45,817 bases of DNA from Bacteroidota bacterium (GCA_023458535.1 JAEWYW010000027.1:1-45817), one strand, 5' to 3'; positions 25,750 through 35,332 are shown, numbered from the stretch's first letter. The notes: generated by a model not told the origin, from the letters alone. Numbers and translations: made by a program.

Positions 25750-27213
25750 ATGTTGAAACAAAATTTACAACTTAAATTAGGTCAGAAATTAGCTCCTCAG
25801 CAAATACAGCTGATGAAGTTAATACAATTACACACCTTAGAATTTGAAGAGGAATTAGAGCGTGAACTAGAGGAAAACCCTGCCTTGGAAATTGTAAAGG
25901 AAGATGGTGACGAGGATGATTATTCGTCTTTGGACGATAAACTGGAAAACGAAGGTTCTGAAAGCATCGAAACAGATTTCGATGTAGATGAGTATTTATA
26001 CGATGACGAACCAAGCTACAAGACAGCATCCAGTAATTATTCTGCAGATGATGAGGAATTCGACAACGAAAGTTTGCTTACAGAAGGTCAGTCTTTGTAT
26101 GATTATCTTATGGAGCAGATTAATCTTTTGAAAATTGACGAAGAAGATCTAAAAATTGCAGAATACATCATCGGAAATATCGATAACGACGGTTATTTGC
26201 GAAGAGACTCTGCGTCATTAGTGAACGATTTGGCTTTCTCACAGGGTATTTACACCACTAAAGAGAAGGTGGAGGATGTTCTAGAAAATTATGTTCAGAA
26301 ATTAGATCCTGCAGGTGTTGGAGCACGCGGATTGCAAGAATGTCTTTTATTGCAGATTGAGAAAAAAGTGAGTGCGGATAAGGCGGTTTCATTGGCTGCA
26401 AATATTCTAAGAAATCAGTTTGATGCGTTAACCAACAAGCATTACAATAAAATCATCCAGAAATATGATATCGACGAGGAAGATCTAAAAGATGCTTTGG
26501 AGGAAATATCCAGACTTTCACCAAAAGTAGGTGGGAATTTTGATACCCAAACCATTACCATTAATCAGGAGATTATTCCAGATTTCATAATTCAGGTGAA
26601 GGATAACCAGGTGGTTTCTTTGCTGAACAGCAAAAATGCACCTACTTTAAGAGTTTCAGAGGAATATAAGGATATTTTATCCACCTATTCACATGATAAA
26701 AATTCAGCTGAACATAAGCAAGCCGCGTTGTTTATTAAACAAAAGCTGGACGCTGCAAAATGGTATATTGATGCTATTAATCAGCGTCAGAACACATTAT
26801 TGCAGACCATAACTGCGATTGTAAAGCTTCAAAAAGAATATTTTATCACAGGTGACGAAAAGTCGTTAAAACCTATGATTCTGAAAGATGTTGCAGATAT
26901 TACTGGTTTTGATATTTCTACGATTTCCCGTGTGGTAAAAAGTAAATATGCGGATACGCCTAACGGAATTGTTTATTTGAAAGATTTATTCTCCGACAGT
27001 TTAACCAATGATGATGGTGAAGAAGTTTCTACCAAGGAGATTAAAAACCGTTTGCAGGAGGTTATCAGCAAAGAAAATAAGCGTAAACCACTCACCGATG
27101 ATGCTTTGGTAACTATTCTGAAAGAAAATGGTTACAATATTGCCAGAAGAACGATCGCAAAATACAGAGAGCAGTTGAACATCCCTGTAGCGAGATTGAG
27201 GAAAGAATTGTAA
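25750..27213 (+). CDS. rpoN: RNA polymerase sigma-54 factor
   Basis: A 487-residue sigma-54. Region I at the N-terminus is Gln/Leu-rich (LKLGQKLAPQQIQLMKLIQL) and contacts the activator. An acidic spacer (about 50-115) is region II. The core-binding domain follows, and the C-terminal RpoN box reads ARRTIAKYRE, recognising the -24 element. The length is normal. The gene has its own spacer of 167 bases. No enhancer-binding activator is in the window, so its regulon lies elsewhere. Confidence 0.97.
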   Translation: MLKQNLQLKLGQKLAPQQIQLMKLIQLHTLEFEEELERELEENPALEIVKEDGDEDDYSSLDDKLENEGSESIETDFDVDEYLYDDEPSYKTASSNYSADDEEFDNESLLTEGQSLYDYLMEQINLLKIDEEDLKIAEYIIGNIDNDGYLRRDSASLVNDLAFSQGIYTTKEKVEDVLENYVQKLDPAGVGARGLQECLLLQIEKKVSADKAVSLAANILRNQFDALTNKHYNKIIQKYDIDEEDLKDALEEISRLSPKVGGNFDTQTITINQEIIPDFIIQVKDNQVVSLLNSKNAPTLRVSEEYKDILSTYSHDKNSAEHKQAALFIKQKLDAAKWYIDAINQRQNTLLQTITAIVKLQKEYFITGDEKSLKPMILKDVADITGFDISTISRVVKSKYADTPNGIVYLKDLFSDSLTNDDGEEVSTKEIKNRLQEVISKENKRKPLTDDALVTILKENGYNIARRTIAKYREQLNIPVARLRKEL

Positions 27214-27232
27214 GAAATTATTATAGAAAATA

Positions 27233-27265
27233 AAAAAAACATAGCGAAATGCTATGTTTTTTTTT
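27233..27265. terminator. bidirectional terminator between rpoN and minus-strand membrane gene
   Basis: Stem AACATAGC/GCTATGTT (27238-27258) with a GAAAT loop is flanked by A residues on the left and a T-run on the right, so it can serve both converging genes. The minus-strand stop codon starts at its edge. Confidence 0.85.
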
Positions 27266-27938
27266 ATGTCTTTTCCTGATCGATTTTTTTGAGTTGCTGA
27301 AGGTTATTATCGAGTTTTTTCACAATAATACCATAAATAATCCTGTAATAAATCCAGATAAGTAGGCCACCAAAAACCGCAGAGCCAACAATTCCCGCGA
27401 TAAATCCCACTATTCTGTTCTGATCTAATGAAACATGTTGCTGATTGAGAATTCTTACAATAGAAAACACCAAAATAGCGATATGCACAAAGAAAATAAT
27501 GATGTTGGTGAAAATAAATGCATTAACTGTTTTCTTAAAATCAATAATTCTTGTAATTAAACTCTTGAGGTTTTCTTCAATATTAATTTTTTTGAAATTT
27601 CTGTAAAACTTAAATGCAAAAAACGCCGTCACCAATAAAGAAAATATCTTTAATACGATGGATATGCTTTCAAAATTACGGTCAAAATCTTCACTGTTGG
27701 TAACACCTAATCTGGTGAGCAAATTATTTAAACTCGTTGAAGGCTTATTCTGAAACGCCGAGTATAAGCCAAAGAACAGAAAGAACAAAAATTCAACAAC
27801 GCTTATCCAGAAAATATATTTCACGTAATTGCGCGACTTGCTGTTGAGCATTTTCAGAATTTCTGAGCTGTCATATTTTGGTCGGACATCTTGTTCCTGC
27901 CAGGTTTTTTTTAAATTATCTAGATCAAATTCAGGCAT
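27264..27938 (-). CDS. membrane protein downstream of ECF sigma factor
   Basis: A 224-residue protein with a soluble N-terminus of about 40 residues (MPEFDLDNLKKTWQEQ) and four predicted membrane helices. It overlaps the ECF sigma gene by 8 bases, so it is translated from the same message. Genes in this position often encode anti-sigma factors. The N-terminal cytosolic helix could contact the sigma factor, but it lacks the zinc-binding HxxxCxxC motif of ZAS-type anti-sigmas. The anti-sigma role is inferred from position only. Confidence 0.75.
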   Translation of the reverse strand: MPEFDLDNLKKTWQEQDVRPKYDSSEILKMLNSKSRNYVKYIFWISVVEFLFFLFFGLYSAFQNKPSTSLNNLLTRLGVTNSEDFDRNFESISIVLKIFSLLVTAFFAFKFYRNFKKINIEENLKSLITRIIDFKKTVNAFIFTNIIIFFVHIAILVFSIVRILNQQHVSLDQNRIVGFIAGIVGSAVFGGLLIWIYYRIIYGIIVKKLDNNLQQLKKIDQEKT

Positions 27939-28425
27939 GTTTTTCCATTAATTCTTTTAGGGTTTTCTTTAATCTGTTCATTTTCACACGCGCATTTACT
28001 TCGGAAATACCCAAGTTTTCAGCAATATCCCGGTACGGCAAATCGTCCAGATACATCATTACAATTGCCCGCTCCACATTGGGAAGCATTTTAATAACTT
28101 TATACAAAAGGGAAACTTGCAATTGTTTTTCATCATCATCTTCCAAATAATCTTTGTAATGGAAATCCATTAACTCGTCTGTCTTAGGAGATTTAGATTT
28201 TTTTCGGAAGAGTGTAATTGCTGTATTTAAGGCCACACGATACATCCATGTAGAAATTTTTGAATCTCCTTTAAATGAGTCGTAACTTCTCCATAATTGT
28301 AAAACAATCTCCTGGAAAAGATCTTCCTCGTCCTCCAAAGAATTGGTATAAAGCCTAGAGACCTTAATAATCAAACCTTGATTATCCTTTATCAGCTGGG
28401 CAAATTCTTTTTCTTTTGAGTTCAC
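27931..28425 (-). CDS. ECF-type RNA polymerase sigma factor
   Basis: A 164-residue sigma-70 family ECF factor. Region 2 spans about 10-75 with EEDLFQEIVLQLWRSYDSFKG and ISTWMYRVALNTAI. Region 4 spans about 105-160 with LDDLPYRDIAENLGISEVNARVKMNRLKK as a helix-turn-helix (quoted by its landmarks). It lacks extra domains. It is followed, with 8 bases of overlap, by a four-TM protein. The stimulus and regulon are unknown. Confidence 0.95.
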   Translation of the reverse strand: MNSKEKEFAQLIKDNQGLIIKVSRLYTNSLEDEEDLFQEIVLQLWRSYDSFKGDSKISTWMYRVALNTAITLFRKKSKSPKTDELMDFHYKDYLEDDDEKQLQVSLLYKVIKMLPNVERAIVMMYLDDLPYRDIAENLGISEVNARVKMNRLKKTLKELMEKHA

Positions 28426-28519
28426 AGATGTATATCTTTTGCGAAGATAAATAAAAGGCTTCCTACTGCAAAACTTTTTAATTGATGCTTTTTAGGGAAA
28501 ATTTGTTCTGCAAAAAACC

Positions 28520-28527
28520 TAACTTTG
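28520..28527 (+). promoter_or_regulatory. -7 promoter element of rnpB
   Basis: A perfect TAACTTTG lies 3 bases before the inferred 5' end of RNase P RNA. A TTTG at 28502 is present, but the spacing of 14 bases is short. Confidence 0.65.
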
Positions 28528-28530
28528 CAG

Positions 28531-28858
28531 CAACGAGAAGACTGGCCTGTTGATTCTTGAATTTTCAAGGGTAGGAAAGTCCGGACACCATAGAGCAGCA
28601 AAGCGGATAACATCCGTCACGCGCGAGCGTAGGACAAGTGCAACAGAAAGCAAGTACAGTTCGGCTGTAGTGAAAACAGGTAAACTCTTTGTGGTGCAAT
28701 GATAAGTATATCGGTGTTTTTAGGCAACTAAAATTAGAAGTGGCTCGCTTTGAAAACCGAGGGGTAATCAGCTAAAGTTTTGCAGCAATGCACAACGCAG
28801 ATAAATAACAGGCATCTCCTTTGGAGAAACAAAATCCGGCTTATAGGTTTTCTCGTTG
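28531..28858 (+). ncRNA. rnpB: RNase P RNA
   Basis: The catalytic RNA of RNase P, about 328 bases. The 5' strand CAACGAGAA (28531-28539) pairs perfectly with TTCTCGTTG (28850-28858) as helix P1. The conserved core is visible: GGAAAGTCCGGAC with the following CATAGAGCA region, ACAGAAAGCAAGTACAG, the GAGGGGTAA-like segment, and near the 3' end AATCCGGCTTATAGG. All belong to the type A consensus. It lies between a minus-strand sigma gene and the tetR-like gene. Ends are set by P1 pairing and may be off by a few bases. Confidence 0.95.
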
Positions 28859-28925
28859 TTTTATTATGGATATTTCATTTTTATGATTTATCCTTTTTTT
28901 ATAATATTGCTTAAAACTAATATCA

Positions 28926-29558
28926 ATGAGAAAGCAAGTGCAAGGTCCCATTAGGAACAAGCAAAAAACCAAAGAGAAAATCCTTCGTGCTGTAGGAGAT
29001 ATTCTTATCAGCAAGGGTTTCAGTCATCTTAAGATTTCCAATATTGCCACAGAGGCTCATGTGGACAAAAAGCTTATCTATGAGTATTTCGGAAACCTTG
29101 ATGGTTTAATAAATGAGTATCTTTCGTCTACAGATTATTGGACAAAAGTAGATAATAAAAAGATTGAACCAGCCGAAAGAACATCGAGTAAAAATTTAAT
29201 AAAAACCATTATTCATTCCCAAGCGGAAGCCTTGCAAAACAGCAAGGAACTTCAGAAAATAATTCTTTGGGAATTGTCGGAATTTCATCCTTTACTTAGA
29301 GAGCTAGCGGACAAAAGGGAAGAAAAAGGAGAAATACTATTCAATAAGTTTGTTGATGCTCAGTTTAAAGAAAACACGAAGTTGATGCGGGGTATTACAG
29401 CTTTACTAGTTGCGGGAACCTATTATCTCAATATCCACAGTGAGTCTAACGGAAGTTTGTTTTGCGGTTTGGATCTTAAAAATGAAAAAGACAGAGACGC
29501 TATCCGCGACGCTGTCAATTTTATTTTAGATGCTGCTTACAAAGAGAAATCCTCTTAA
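28926..29558 (+). CDS. TetR family transcriptional regulator
   Basis: A 210-residue regulator. The N-terminal helix-turn-helix (about 17-62) shows ILRAVGDILISKGFSHLKISNIA and the recognition part DKKLIYEYFGN, typical of TetR. The C-terminal ligand domain is all-helical and unassigned. The start is the ATG at 28926. The gene faces the PPK2 gene, with only four bases between their stops. No divergent efflux or enzyme gene is next to it, so its target is not evident from context. Confidence 0.93.
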   Translation: MRKQVQGPIRNKQKTKEKILRAVGDILISKGFSHLKISNIATEAHVDKKLIYEYFGNLDGLINEYLSSTDYWTKVDNKKIEPAERTSSKNLIKTIIHSQAEALQNSKELQKIILWELSEFHPLLRELADKREEKGEILFNKFVDAQFKENTKLMRGITALLVAGTYYLNIHSESNGSLFCGLDLKNEKDRDAIRDAVNFILDAAYKEKSS

Positions 29559-29562
29559 ATCC

Positions 29563-30432
29563 CTATTCATTTTCGAGGATTTTTTTACTCTCTTCCAGTT
29601 CAGCTTTTTGTTCTTTATTGAGCGTTGGATACTGCAAATCCATATTTTCAAGCGTCTTGATGATGATCTTTATGGTAGCCAATCTTGCAAGCCATTTTTG
29701 GTCAGCCGGGATCACATACCAAGGCGCATGCTCTTTTGAAGTCTCATTAATGGCGGTTTCATAAGCGGCCATGTATTCATCAAAGAGTTTTCTTTCAGGT
29801 AAATCACCAGCAGAAAATTTCCAGTTTTTCTCCTGCTCATCTATCCTGTCTAAGAAACGCTTTTTCTGTTCTTCTTTGGATACGTTTAAAAATATTTTAA
29901 TAATTGTGGTTCCATTTTCTGCGAGATGTTTTTCAAAATTTCGGATGCTTTCATACCTATTGTCCCAAAATTTTTTATCAAAATCTTTCACACTTTTCCA
30001 GACCTTTTCTTTAAGGTTATACTCGGGATGAACTTTGCAAACCAACACACTCTCGTAATGCGATCTGTTGAAAATTCCTATCATTCCTTTTTCGGGTAAA
30101 GCCAAATAATGTCGCCATAAAAAATCGTGTGCATATTCTTTGGTGCTGGGCGATTTAAAGCTTGTGACTCTGCAACCCTGCGGATTCACACCGCCGAAGA
30201 CATGCTCTATCATGCTGTCTTTCCCCGCGGCGTCCATGGCTTGTAAAACAATTAAGAGGGATTTACTTCCATCAGCATATAATTTTTCTTGAAGGGCTCT
30301 CAGGTCATCTTTTTCCTGTTGCAGCAATTCTTGTCCTTCTTCCTTAGATATATCTGTTTCGAGCTCTGTTTTTGCTTTTGATATTGAAAATTTACCTTTT
30401 ACTAAGAATAGTTCTTCAAAGTTTCTTGTCAT
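29563..30432 (-). CDS. polyphosphate kinase 2 family protein
   Basis: A 289-residue PPK2 enzyme that transfers phosphate between polyphosphate and nucleoside mono- or diphosphates. The Walker A motif is AMDAAGKD (65-72). The lid and Walker B elements follow as FKSPSTKEYAHDFLWR and IFNRSHYESVLVCKV. The C-terminal part has AGDLPERKLFDEYMAAYE and PWYVIPADQKWLAR. The length and the single domain fit the one-domain class, which phosphorylates AMP, ADP or both; class membership is inferred. It converges on the tetR-like gene. Confidence 0.95.
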   Translation of the reverse strand: MTRNFEELFLVKGKFSISKAKTELETDISKEEGQELLQQEKDDLRALQEKLYADGSKSLLIVLQAMDAAGKDSMIEHVFGGVNPQGCRVTSFKSPSTKEYAHDFLWRHYLALPEKGMIGIFNRSHYESVLVCKVHPEYNLKEKVWKSVKDFDKKFWDNRYESIRNFEKHLAENGTTIIKIFLNVSKEEQKKRFLDRIDEQEKNWKFSAGDLPERKLFDEYMAAYETAINETSKEHAPWYVIPADQKWLARLATIKIIIKTLENMDLQYPTLNKEQKAELEESKKILENE

Positions 30433-30462
30433 GGTTTACATATTTAATCAAATAAATATAAT

Positions 30463-30490
30463 AAAAAAACCACCTCTAATGAGATGGTTT
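30463..30490 (-). terminator. minus-strand terminator of the DUF1573 gene
   Basis: On the minus strand a 10-bp stem with one mismatch (30467-30490; AAACCACCTC/GAGATGGTTT on the plus strand) with a TAAT loop is followed by a run of seven T residues (plus-strand A run at 30463-30469). Confidence 0.75.
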
Positions 30491-30513
30491 TATAAATTTA
30501 TAAAATAGAGCTG

Positions 30514-30984
30514 TTATTTAGCAGCTGTTTTCTTTGCAACTTTTGCAGCTTTTGCAGCGGCTTTAGCAGCAGCTTTTTCTTCCTGAGGCGTTAATTTTTT
30601 TACCACTGGTTCAGGAGCATTAGGATCAACTTTACCTTTAATGTAAAGTACGCTTCTTTCATTTACTGGGTCGTTAGAGAAAACCTCAATCATTTTTTGG
30701 AAATCTCCATTTGAAGCAGTATTATAGCCTACTTTTATCTGAGAAGTTTTTCCTGGCATGATAGGATCTTTGCTCCACTCTGGAACAGTACATCCACAAG
30801 ACGCTTTTACATTTGAAAGAATAAGAGGCTTATCACCCGTATTCTTAATAGTGAAAAATCTATGACCATCAGAATTTGTTTTTACTGTTCCGTAGTCATA
30901 TGTTGTTTGGTCAAAAGTAATAGTTTGTGCAGATGCAATTGCAAAAGTCCCCAATAACGCTATTCCAGCGAATAATTTTTTCAT
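30514..30984 (-). CDS. DUF1573 domain protein with Lys/Ala tail
   Basis: A 156-residue exported protein. A signal peptide spans about 1-19 (ending IASAQ). The DUF1573 beta-sandwich (25-120) has YDYGTVKTNSDGHRFFTIKN, DKPLILSNVKASCGCTVP and PGKTSQIKVGYNT. The CGC pair is a hallmark. The last 30 residues are Lys/Ala-rich, probably helical and flexible. DUF1573 proteins are common in the Bacteroidota envelope; a role is not known to me. It is monocistronic, with its own terminator, and divergent from valS. Confidence 0.93.
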   Translation of the reverse strand: MKKLFAGIALLGTFAIASAQTITFDQTTYDYGTVKTNSDGHRFFTIKNTGDKPLILSNVKASCGCTVPEWSKDPIMPGKTSQIKVGYNTASNGDFQKMIEVFSNDPVNERSVLYIKGKVDPNAPEPVVKKLTPQEEKAAAKAAAKAAKVAKKTAAK

Positions 30985-31077
30985 GTTCTTAATTATTAAA
31001 ATGTAAAACTTAGATGACGTTTATCAAACAAAGTTAAAAATATTTTTAAATATGAGTAATATTTTTTTACTTTAAGC

Positions 31078-31085
31078 TATTTTTG
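31078..31085 (+). promoter_or_regulatory. -7 promoter element of valS
   Basis: A perfect TATTTTTG lies 27 bases before the ATG at 31113. It covers the TTG at 31083, which rules that codon out as the start. Confidence 0.65.
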
Positions 31086-31112
31086 CAACTAATAAGCCAA
31101 AAGAACGATTTT

Positions 31113-33728
31113 ATGCAGATTTCAGATAAGTACAATCCCCAAACAACAGAACAAAAATGGTATAAATACTGGTTAGAAAATAATTATTTTCACTCAGAAC
31201 CAGACGACAGACCTCCGTACACAATCGTTATTCCACCACCAAACGTCACAGGAATACTGCACATGGGGCATATGTTGAACAATACCATTCAGGATGTTTT
31301 GGTTCGTAGAGCCAGAATGCAGGGCTTTAATGCGTGTTGGGTTCCAGGAACCGACCATGCTTCTATCGCAACTGAAGCAAAGGTGGTTGCCAAATTAAAA
31401 TCTGAGGGCATCAATAAATCTGATATTTCCCGTGAAGAATTTCTAAAGCACGCTTGGGAATGGACGGATAAATATGGTGGAACCATACTCGAGCAGCTTA
31501 AAAAATTAGGATGTTCTTGTGATTGGGAAAGGACAAGATTCACCATGGAGCCTAAACTGTCTCAACAGGTAATTAAATCTTTTGTTGATTTATACAATAA
31601 AGGTTTCCTTTACCGTGGCTACAGAATGGTCAACTGGGATCCTGAGGCAAAAACAAATATTTCTGATGAAGAAGTAATCTTCAAAGAGCAAAATGGTAAA
31701 TTATATTTTTTAAAATATCAAATTGAAGGAAGCGAAGAATTTCTTTCGGTGGCTACTACACGTCCTGAAACTATTTTTGGGGATACAGCAGTTTGCATCA
31801 ATCCTAATGATGATAGATATTCTCATTTAAAAGGTAAAAAAGTAATTGTTCCTATTGCCAATCGTTCAATTCCCATTATTGAAGATGATTATGTGGATAT
31901 TGAATTTGGTACAGGAGCACTGAAAATTACGCCAGCTCATGATACCAATGATTATGAAATTGGACAACGTCACAACCTTGCAATGATTGATTCTTTGGAT
32001 GATGATGCCAGTTTGAATCAACACGGACTGCACTACAACGGCAAGAACCGTTTTGAAGTTCGAAAACTAATTGCTAAAGAGCTTGAAGAAAAAGGTCTCC
32101 TGTTAAAAGCTGAAGATTACGTAAATAAAGTAGGAACTTCTGAAAGAACAGGTGCTGTAATAGAGCCTAAAATTTCACAACAGTGGTTCCTGAAAATGTC
32201 TGAAATTGCAAAGCCAGCTTTGGATGTTGTAATGGACGACGAAGTAAAATTCTATCCAGATAAGTTTAAAAATACTTATAAATACTGGATGGAAAATATC
32301 CGCGATTGGAATATTTCCCGTCAGCTTTGGTGGGGACAACAAATCCCTGCTTATTATTACGGAAGCGGCGAAGATGATTTTGTGGTTGCTGAAAGTCTTG
32401 AAGAAGCATTAGAGCTTGCGAAGCAAAAATCCAACAACCGAGACCTGACAACCGACAACTTGAGGCAAGATGACGATGCGCTGGACACGTGGTTTTCATC
32501 ATGGTTGTGGCCAATGTCGGTATTCGATGGGCTTTTAGATCCGGAAAATAAAGACATCAACTATTACTACCCAACTTCTGATTTGGTTACTGGACCAGAT
32601 ATTATTTTCTTCTGGGTAGCTAGAATGATCATGGCTGGTTTGGAATACCGTCAGGAAATTCCGTTCAAAAATGTTTATTTTACTGGCATTGTAAGAGATA
32701 AGCAAAGACGCAAAATGTCGAAATCTCTAGGAAATTCACCTGATCCGATAGAATTGATTGACCAATATGGTGCAGATGGTGTTCGTGTAGGTATCTTATT
32801 GAGTTCTGCAGCGGGGAACGATCTGCTCTTCGATGAAGATTTAATGCTGCAGGGAAGAAATTTTGCTACTAAAATTTGGAATGCATTCAGATTAATTCAG
32901 GGATGGAATAAAGAAGATAAGCCTGCTTCTGATGCCGATAAACAAACCATAGAATGGTTCGGAAACCAGATGGATAAAACCATTGTGGAGATTAATGAGC
33001 AGTTTAAAAAGTTCAGAATTTCTGATGCGTTGCATTTGATTTATAAACTCATCTGGGACGACTTCTGTTCTTGGTATCTGGAAGCAATTAAACCTAATTA
33101 TGGCGAAGGAATTTCTCAAGAAGTGTACGACCAAACCATCTATTATTTTGAAGAGTTGATGAAGCTTCTACATCCTTTCATGCCTTTCTTAACTGAGGAA
33201 TTGTGGCAAGCAATGAAAGAAAGAACTACTGAGGAAGCACTTATTATCACGCAGCAAAAGACTGAGAATGAATTTAATAATGAAAATATTGCAAAGTTCG
33301 AAATCTCAAAGGAAATTATTTCAGGAATCAGAAATTACAGACAGACAAAAGGTATTTCTCCAAGAGAATCGGTAGAAATTTTCACCAATGCTGAGATTTT
33401 CGATAATGAAGCTGTTATTAGAAAACTTGCCAACATTTCAGATATTCATTTTACTAAAAAAACAGATAAACCTAGTTTTACATTTTTAGTGGGTGCTACG
33501 GAAATTTCAATTCCTCTGAGCGAAAATTTAGATTTAGAAGAAGAAAAAACCAAAACAGAAGAAGAATTAAAATACCTGAAAGGATTTTTAATTTCTGTTG
33601 ACAAAAAACTTTCTAATGAGAAATTTGTGGCAAATGCCAAACCAGAAATTGTAGAAGTAGAACGTAAAAAACAAAAAGACGCTCAAGATAAAATTGCTTT
33701 ATTAGAAGCGAAATTAGCAAGTTTGTAA
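31113..33728 (+). CDS. valS: valyl-tRNA synthetase
   Basis: An 871-residue class Ia synthetase from the ATG at 31113. The HIGH-like motif is LHMGHML in PPPNVTGILHMGHML. The CP1 editing domain (about 200-350) contains TTRPETIFGDTAVC and the GTGALKITPAHDTND region. KMSKS appears as RKMSKSLGN. The anticodon-binding domain is helical, and the C-terminal coiled-coil arm (about 800-871) ends ALLEAKLASL. The length is normal for bacteria. The DUF4241 gene follows 3 bases after the stop. Confidence 0.97.
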   Translation: MQISDKYNPQTTEQKWYKYWLENNYFHSEPDDRPPYTIVIPPPNVTGILHMGHMLNNTIQDVLVRRARMQGFNACWVPGTDHASIATEAKVVAKLKSEGINKSDISREEFLKHAWEWTDKYGGTILEQLKKLGCSCDWERTRFTMEPKLSQQVIKSFVDLYNKGFLYRGYRMVNWDPEAKTNISDEEVIFKEQNGKLYFLKYQIEGSEEFLSVATTRPETIFGDTAVCINPNDDRYSHLKGKKVIVPIANRSIPIIEDDYVDIEFGTGALKITPAHDTNDYEIGQRHNLAMIDSLDDDASLNQHGLHYNGKNRFEVRKLIAKELEEKGLLLKAEDYVNKVGTSERTGAVIEPKISQQWFLKMSEIAKPALDVVMDDEVKFYPDKFKNTYKYWMENIRDWNISRQLWWGQQIPAYYYGSGEDDFVVAESLEEALELAKQKSNNRDLTTDNLRQDDDALDTWFSSWLWPMSVFDGLLDPENKDINYYYPTSDLVTGPDIIFFWVARMIMAGLEYRQEIPFKNVYFTGIVRDKQRRKMSKSLGNSPDPIELIDQYGADGVRVGILLSSAAGNDLLFDEDLMLQGRNFATKIWNAFRLIQGWNKEDKPASDADKQTIEWFGNQMDKTIVEINEQFKKFRISDALHLIYKLIWDDFCSWYLEAIKPNYGEGISQEVYDQTIYYFEELMKLLHPFMPFLTEELWQAMKERTTEEALIITQQKTENEFNNENIAKFEISKEIISGIRNYRQTKGISPRESVEIFTNAEIFDNEAVIRKLANISDIHFTKKTDKPSFTFLVGATEISIPLSENLDLEEEKTKTEEELKYLKGFLISVDKKLSNEKFVANAKPEIVEVERKKQKDAQDKIALLEAKLASL

Positions 33729-33731
33729 TCC

Positions 33732-34370
33732 ATGCAACATATAGAAAATATAAAAAAACTCTTCTCAAAAAATTTTGTAGAAAACCCACTAGTTGAAAGT
33801 TTTGATGTAGGAAAAATAAATCTTCCAACAGGTAAATTAGTGGCTTGCGACCCGCTCATTACCAACGATATGTTGGAATTTAAGGTAGGTTTTCCGATCG
33901 GTGAGTTTCCCGTTTTTGTGCATAAAGAAAGGGAAAGCAACTGTATTGCGTATGTAGAAATTGTGTTTTCTGACGAAGAAATCACGGAATGGAAAATGGC
34001 AACTACTGAAGGTCAAGATATTAAAGATTTAAAAGGTGAAGAGATCTTTGGATACCCTGTAGAAAGCGGCATGGGTTGTTTTATGGATGTAAAAGCCCAA
34101 GAAGAGCTTAACCAATTAGAGCAAAAGCTTTACCGCAGAAAAGCCGACGATTTTATGGGAATTTATGAAGAGTTTTTTCATGAACATTTCTTTGATGAAG
34201 ATGGCGCTATTGATCAGTTTGCATTTTTAAAACCCAATGATGAAGAAAGTGCGAATATTTTTGCTTTCGAAACTGGTTATGGAGAAGGTTTTTATGCATC
34301 CTATATCGGTTTTGGAAGAGATAACCAGCCATTAAAAATCGTAACAGAATTCATCGAAATTTCAAGTTAA
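33732..34370 (+). CDS. DUF4241 domain protein
   Basis: A 212-residue cytosolic protein. The pattern of DUF4241 is visible: GKLVACDPLI, VGFPIGEFPVFVHKE, AYVEIVFSDE, YPVESGMGCFMD and a C-terminal GYGEGFYASYIGF. The family has no settled function known to me. Its start is 3 bases after valS, so it is probably co-transcribed with it, which is unlikely to reflect a shared role. No signal peptide is present, and it has many acidic residues. Confidence 0.82.
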   Translation: MQHIENIKKLFSKNFVENPLVESFDVGKINLPTGKLVACDPLITNDMLEFKVGFPIGEFPVFVHKERESNCIAYVEIVFSDEEITEWKMATTEGQDIKDLKGEEIFGYPVESGMGCFMDVKAQEELNQLEQKLYRRKADDFMGIYEEFFHEHFFDEDGAIDQFAFLKPNDEESANIFAFETGYGEGFYASYIGFGRDNQPLKIVTEFIEISS

Positions 34371-34438
34371 TTAAAGTTAATTATTTTTAAGGTCAATACT
34401 TATTATGTACATTTAATGAGTAATATTTCTTTTTTATA

Positions 34439-35332
34439 ATGATTTTCACATCCGAGCAACCGAAAATTTTAGTCGTTGGCAGTTCTTCAATAGATTTGGT
34501 TTTAAATACCGAACGTGAAGTTTTACCTAATGAAACCGTAATAGCAGTAAAATCCGAAAGTTTTTTCGGAGGAAAAGGCGCCAACCAAGCTGTGGGAACA
34601 TCACGCTTGGGTGCTAGTGTATATTTTGTAGGTTGTGTAGGCATGGATCCACACGGTCAGCAGATTATGAGGCATCTGGTGAATGAAGGTGTGAATGTAG
34701 GTTATGTAAAAGAATCTGAGGAAGCAGAAACAGGTACTGCCTATGTTACAGCATCTTTGGGAAGCAATACCATTGTAGTGGTGCCAGCTGCCAATTATTG
34801 CTTAAATAAACAAGATATCGAAAATGCAGAAAGGCTCTTTGAAACTGCGGATCTCATCTTACTACAGCTGGAGATTCCCATGGATATTATCGAATATGTC
34901 GTTGCTTTATGTAAAAAATACAATAAAAAAATAGGTATCTATGCTTCGCCTGCGCGTCACATTTCCAAAGAGATTATTGAATACGCGGCATTTATTATTT
35001 CAAAAAGCAGTGAACTTTCGACGGTTTTTGGTGAAGAATCCAGAGAAGATATTTTAAGGAGATATCCCAATAAACTTTTTGTTCGGGACGATACCAATGC
35101 TACTATTTATTTTGATGGTTCGGAAATGAAGTATTACAGAAATGATCAAAACGAAACTCCTAATAAAATGGGAATGGGTGATGCTTTTACATCAGGTTTT
35201 TCGATTGCTTTGCAACATGGCAACTCGATCGCAGATTGTGTAAAATTCGGAAACGAAGTAGCTTGGAATGTTGCAAAACACCGAGGTTCTCAAGTCGGAC
35301 TGCCCTACAAAAGCGATTTCGTTCAACGATAA
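34439..35332 (+). CDS. PfkB family carbohydrate kinase, ribokinase-like
   Basis: A 297-residue sugar kinase. The N-terminal signature SFFGGKGANQAVGTSRLGA (42-60) is that of ribokinase. The C-terminal signature is KMGMGDAFTSGF, with the catalytic Asp248 and the anion hole Gly residues; Met replaces the usual Ala in the GAGD loop (GMGD, 245-248). Substrate-binding residues suit ribose, but the exact sugar is not decided. A candidate terminator at 35406-35429 follows. It stands alone between a DUF4241 gene and a hydrolase. Confidence 0.93.
   Translation: MIFTSEQPKILVVGSSSIDLVLNTEREVLPNETVIAVKSESFFGGKGANQAVGTSRLGASVYFVGCVGMDPHGQQIMRHLVNEGVNVGYVKESEEAETGTAYVTASLGSNTIVVVPAANYCLNKQDIENAERLFETADLILLQLEIPMDIIEYVVALCKKYNKKIGIYASPARHISKEIIEYAAFIISKSSELSTVFGEESREDILRRYPNKLFVRDDTNATIYFDGSEMKYYRNDQNETPNKMGMGDAFTSGFSIALQHGNSIADCVKFGNEVAWNVAKHRGSQVGLPYKSDFVQR

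Noticed and set aside
28422..28613. 63-residue minus-strand ORF next to rnpB
   Set aside because: It lies largely on the complement of RNase P RNA and its promoter, and has no protein-like pattern.
31083..31112. TTG start for valS
   Set aside because: The TTG lies inside the -7 promoter element, and homologues start like the protein from the ATG at 31113.
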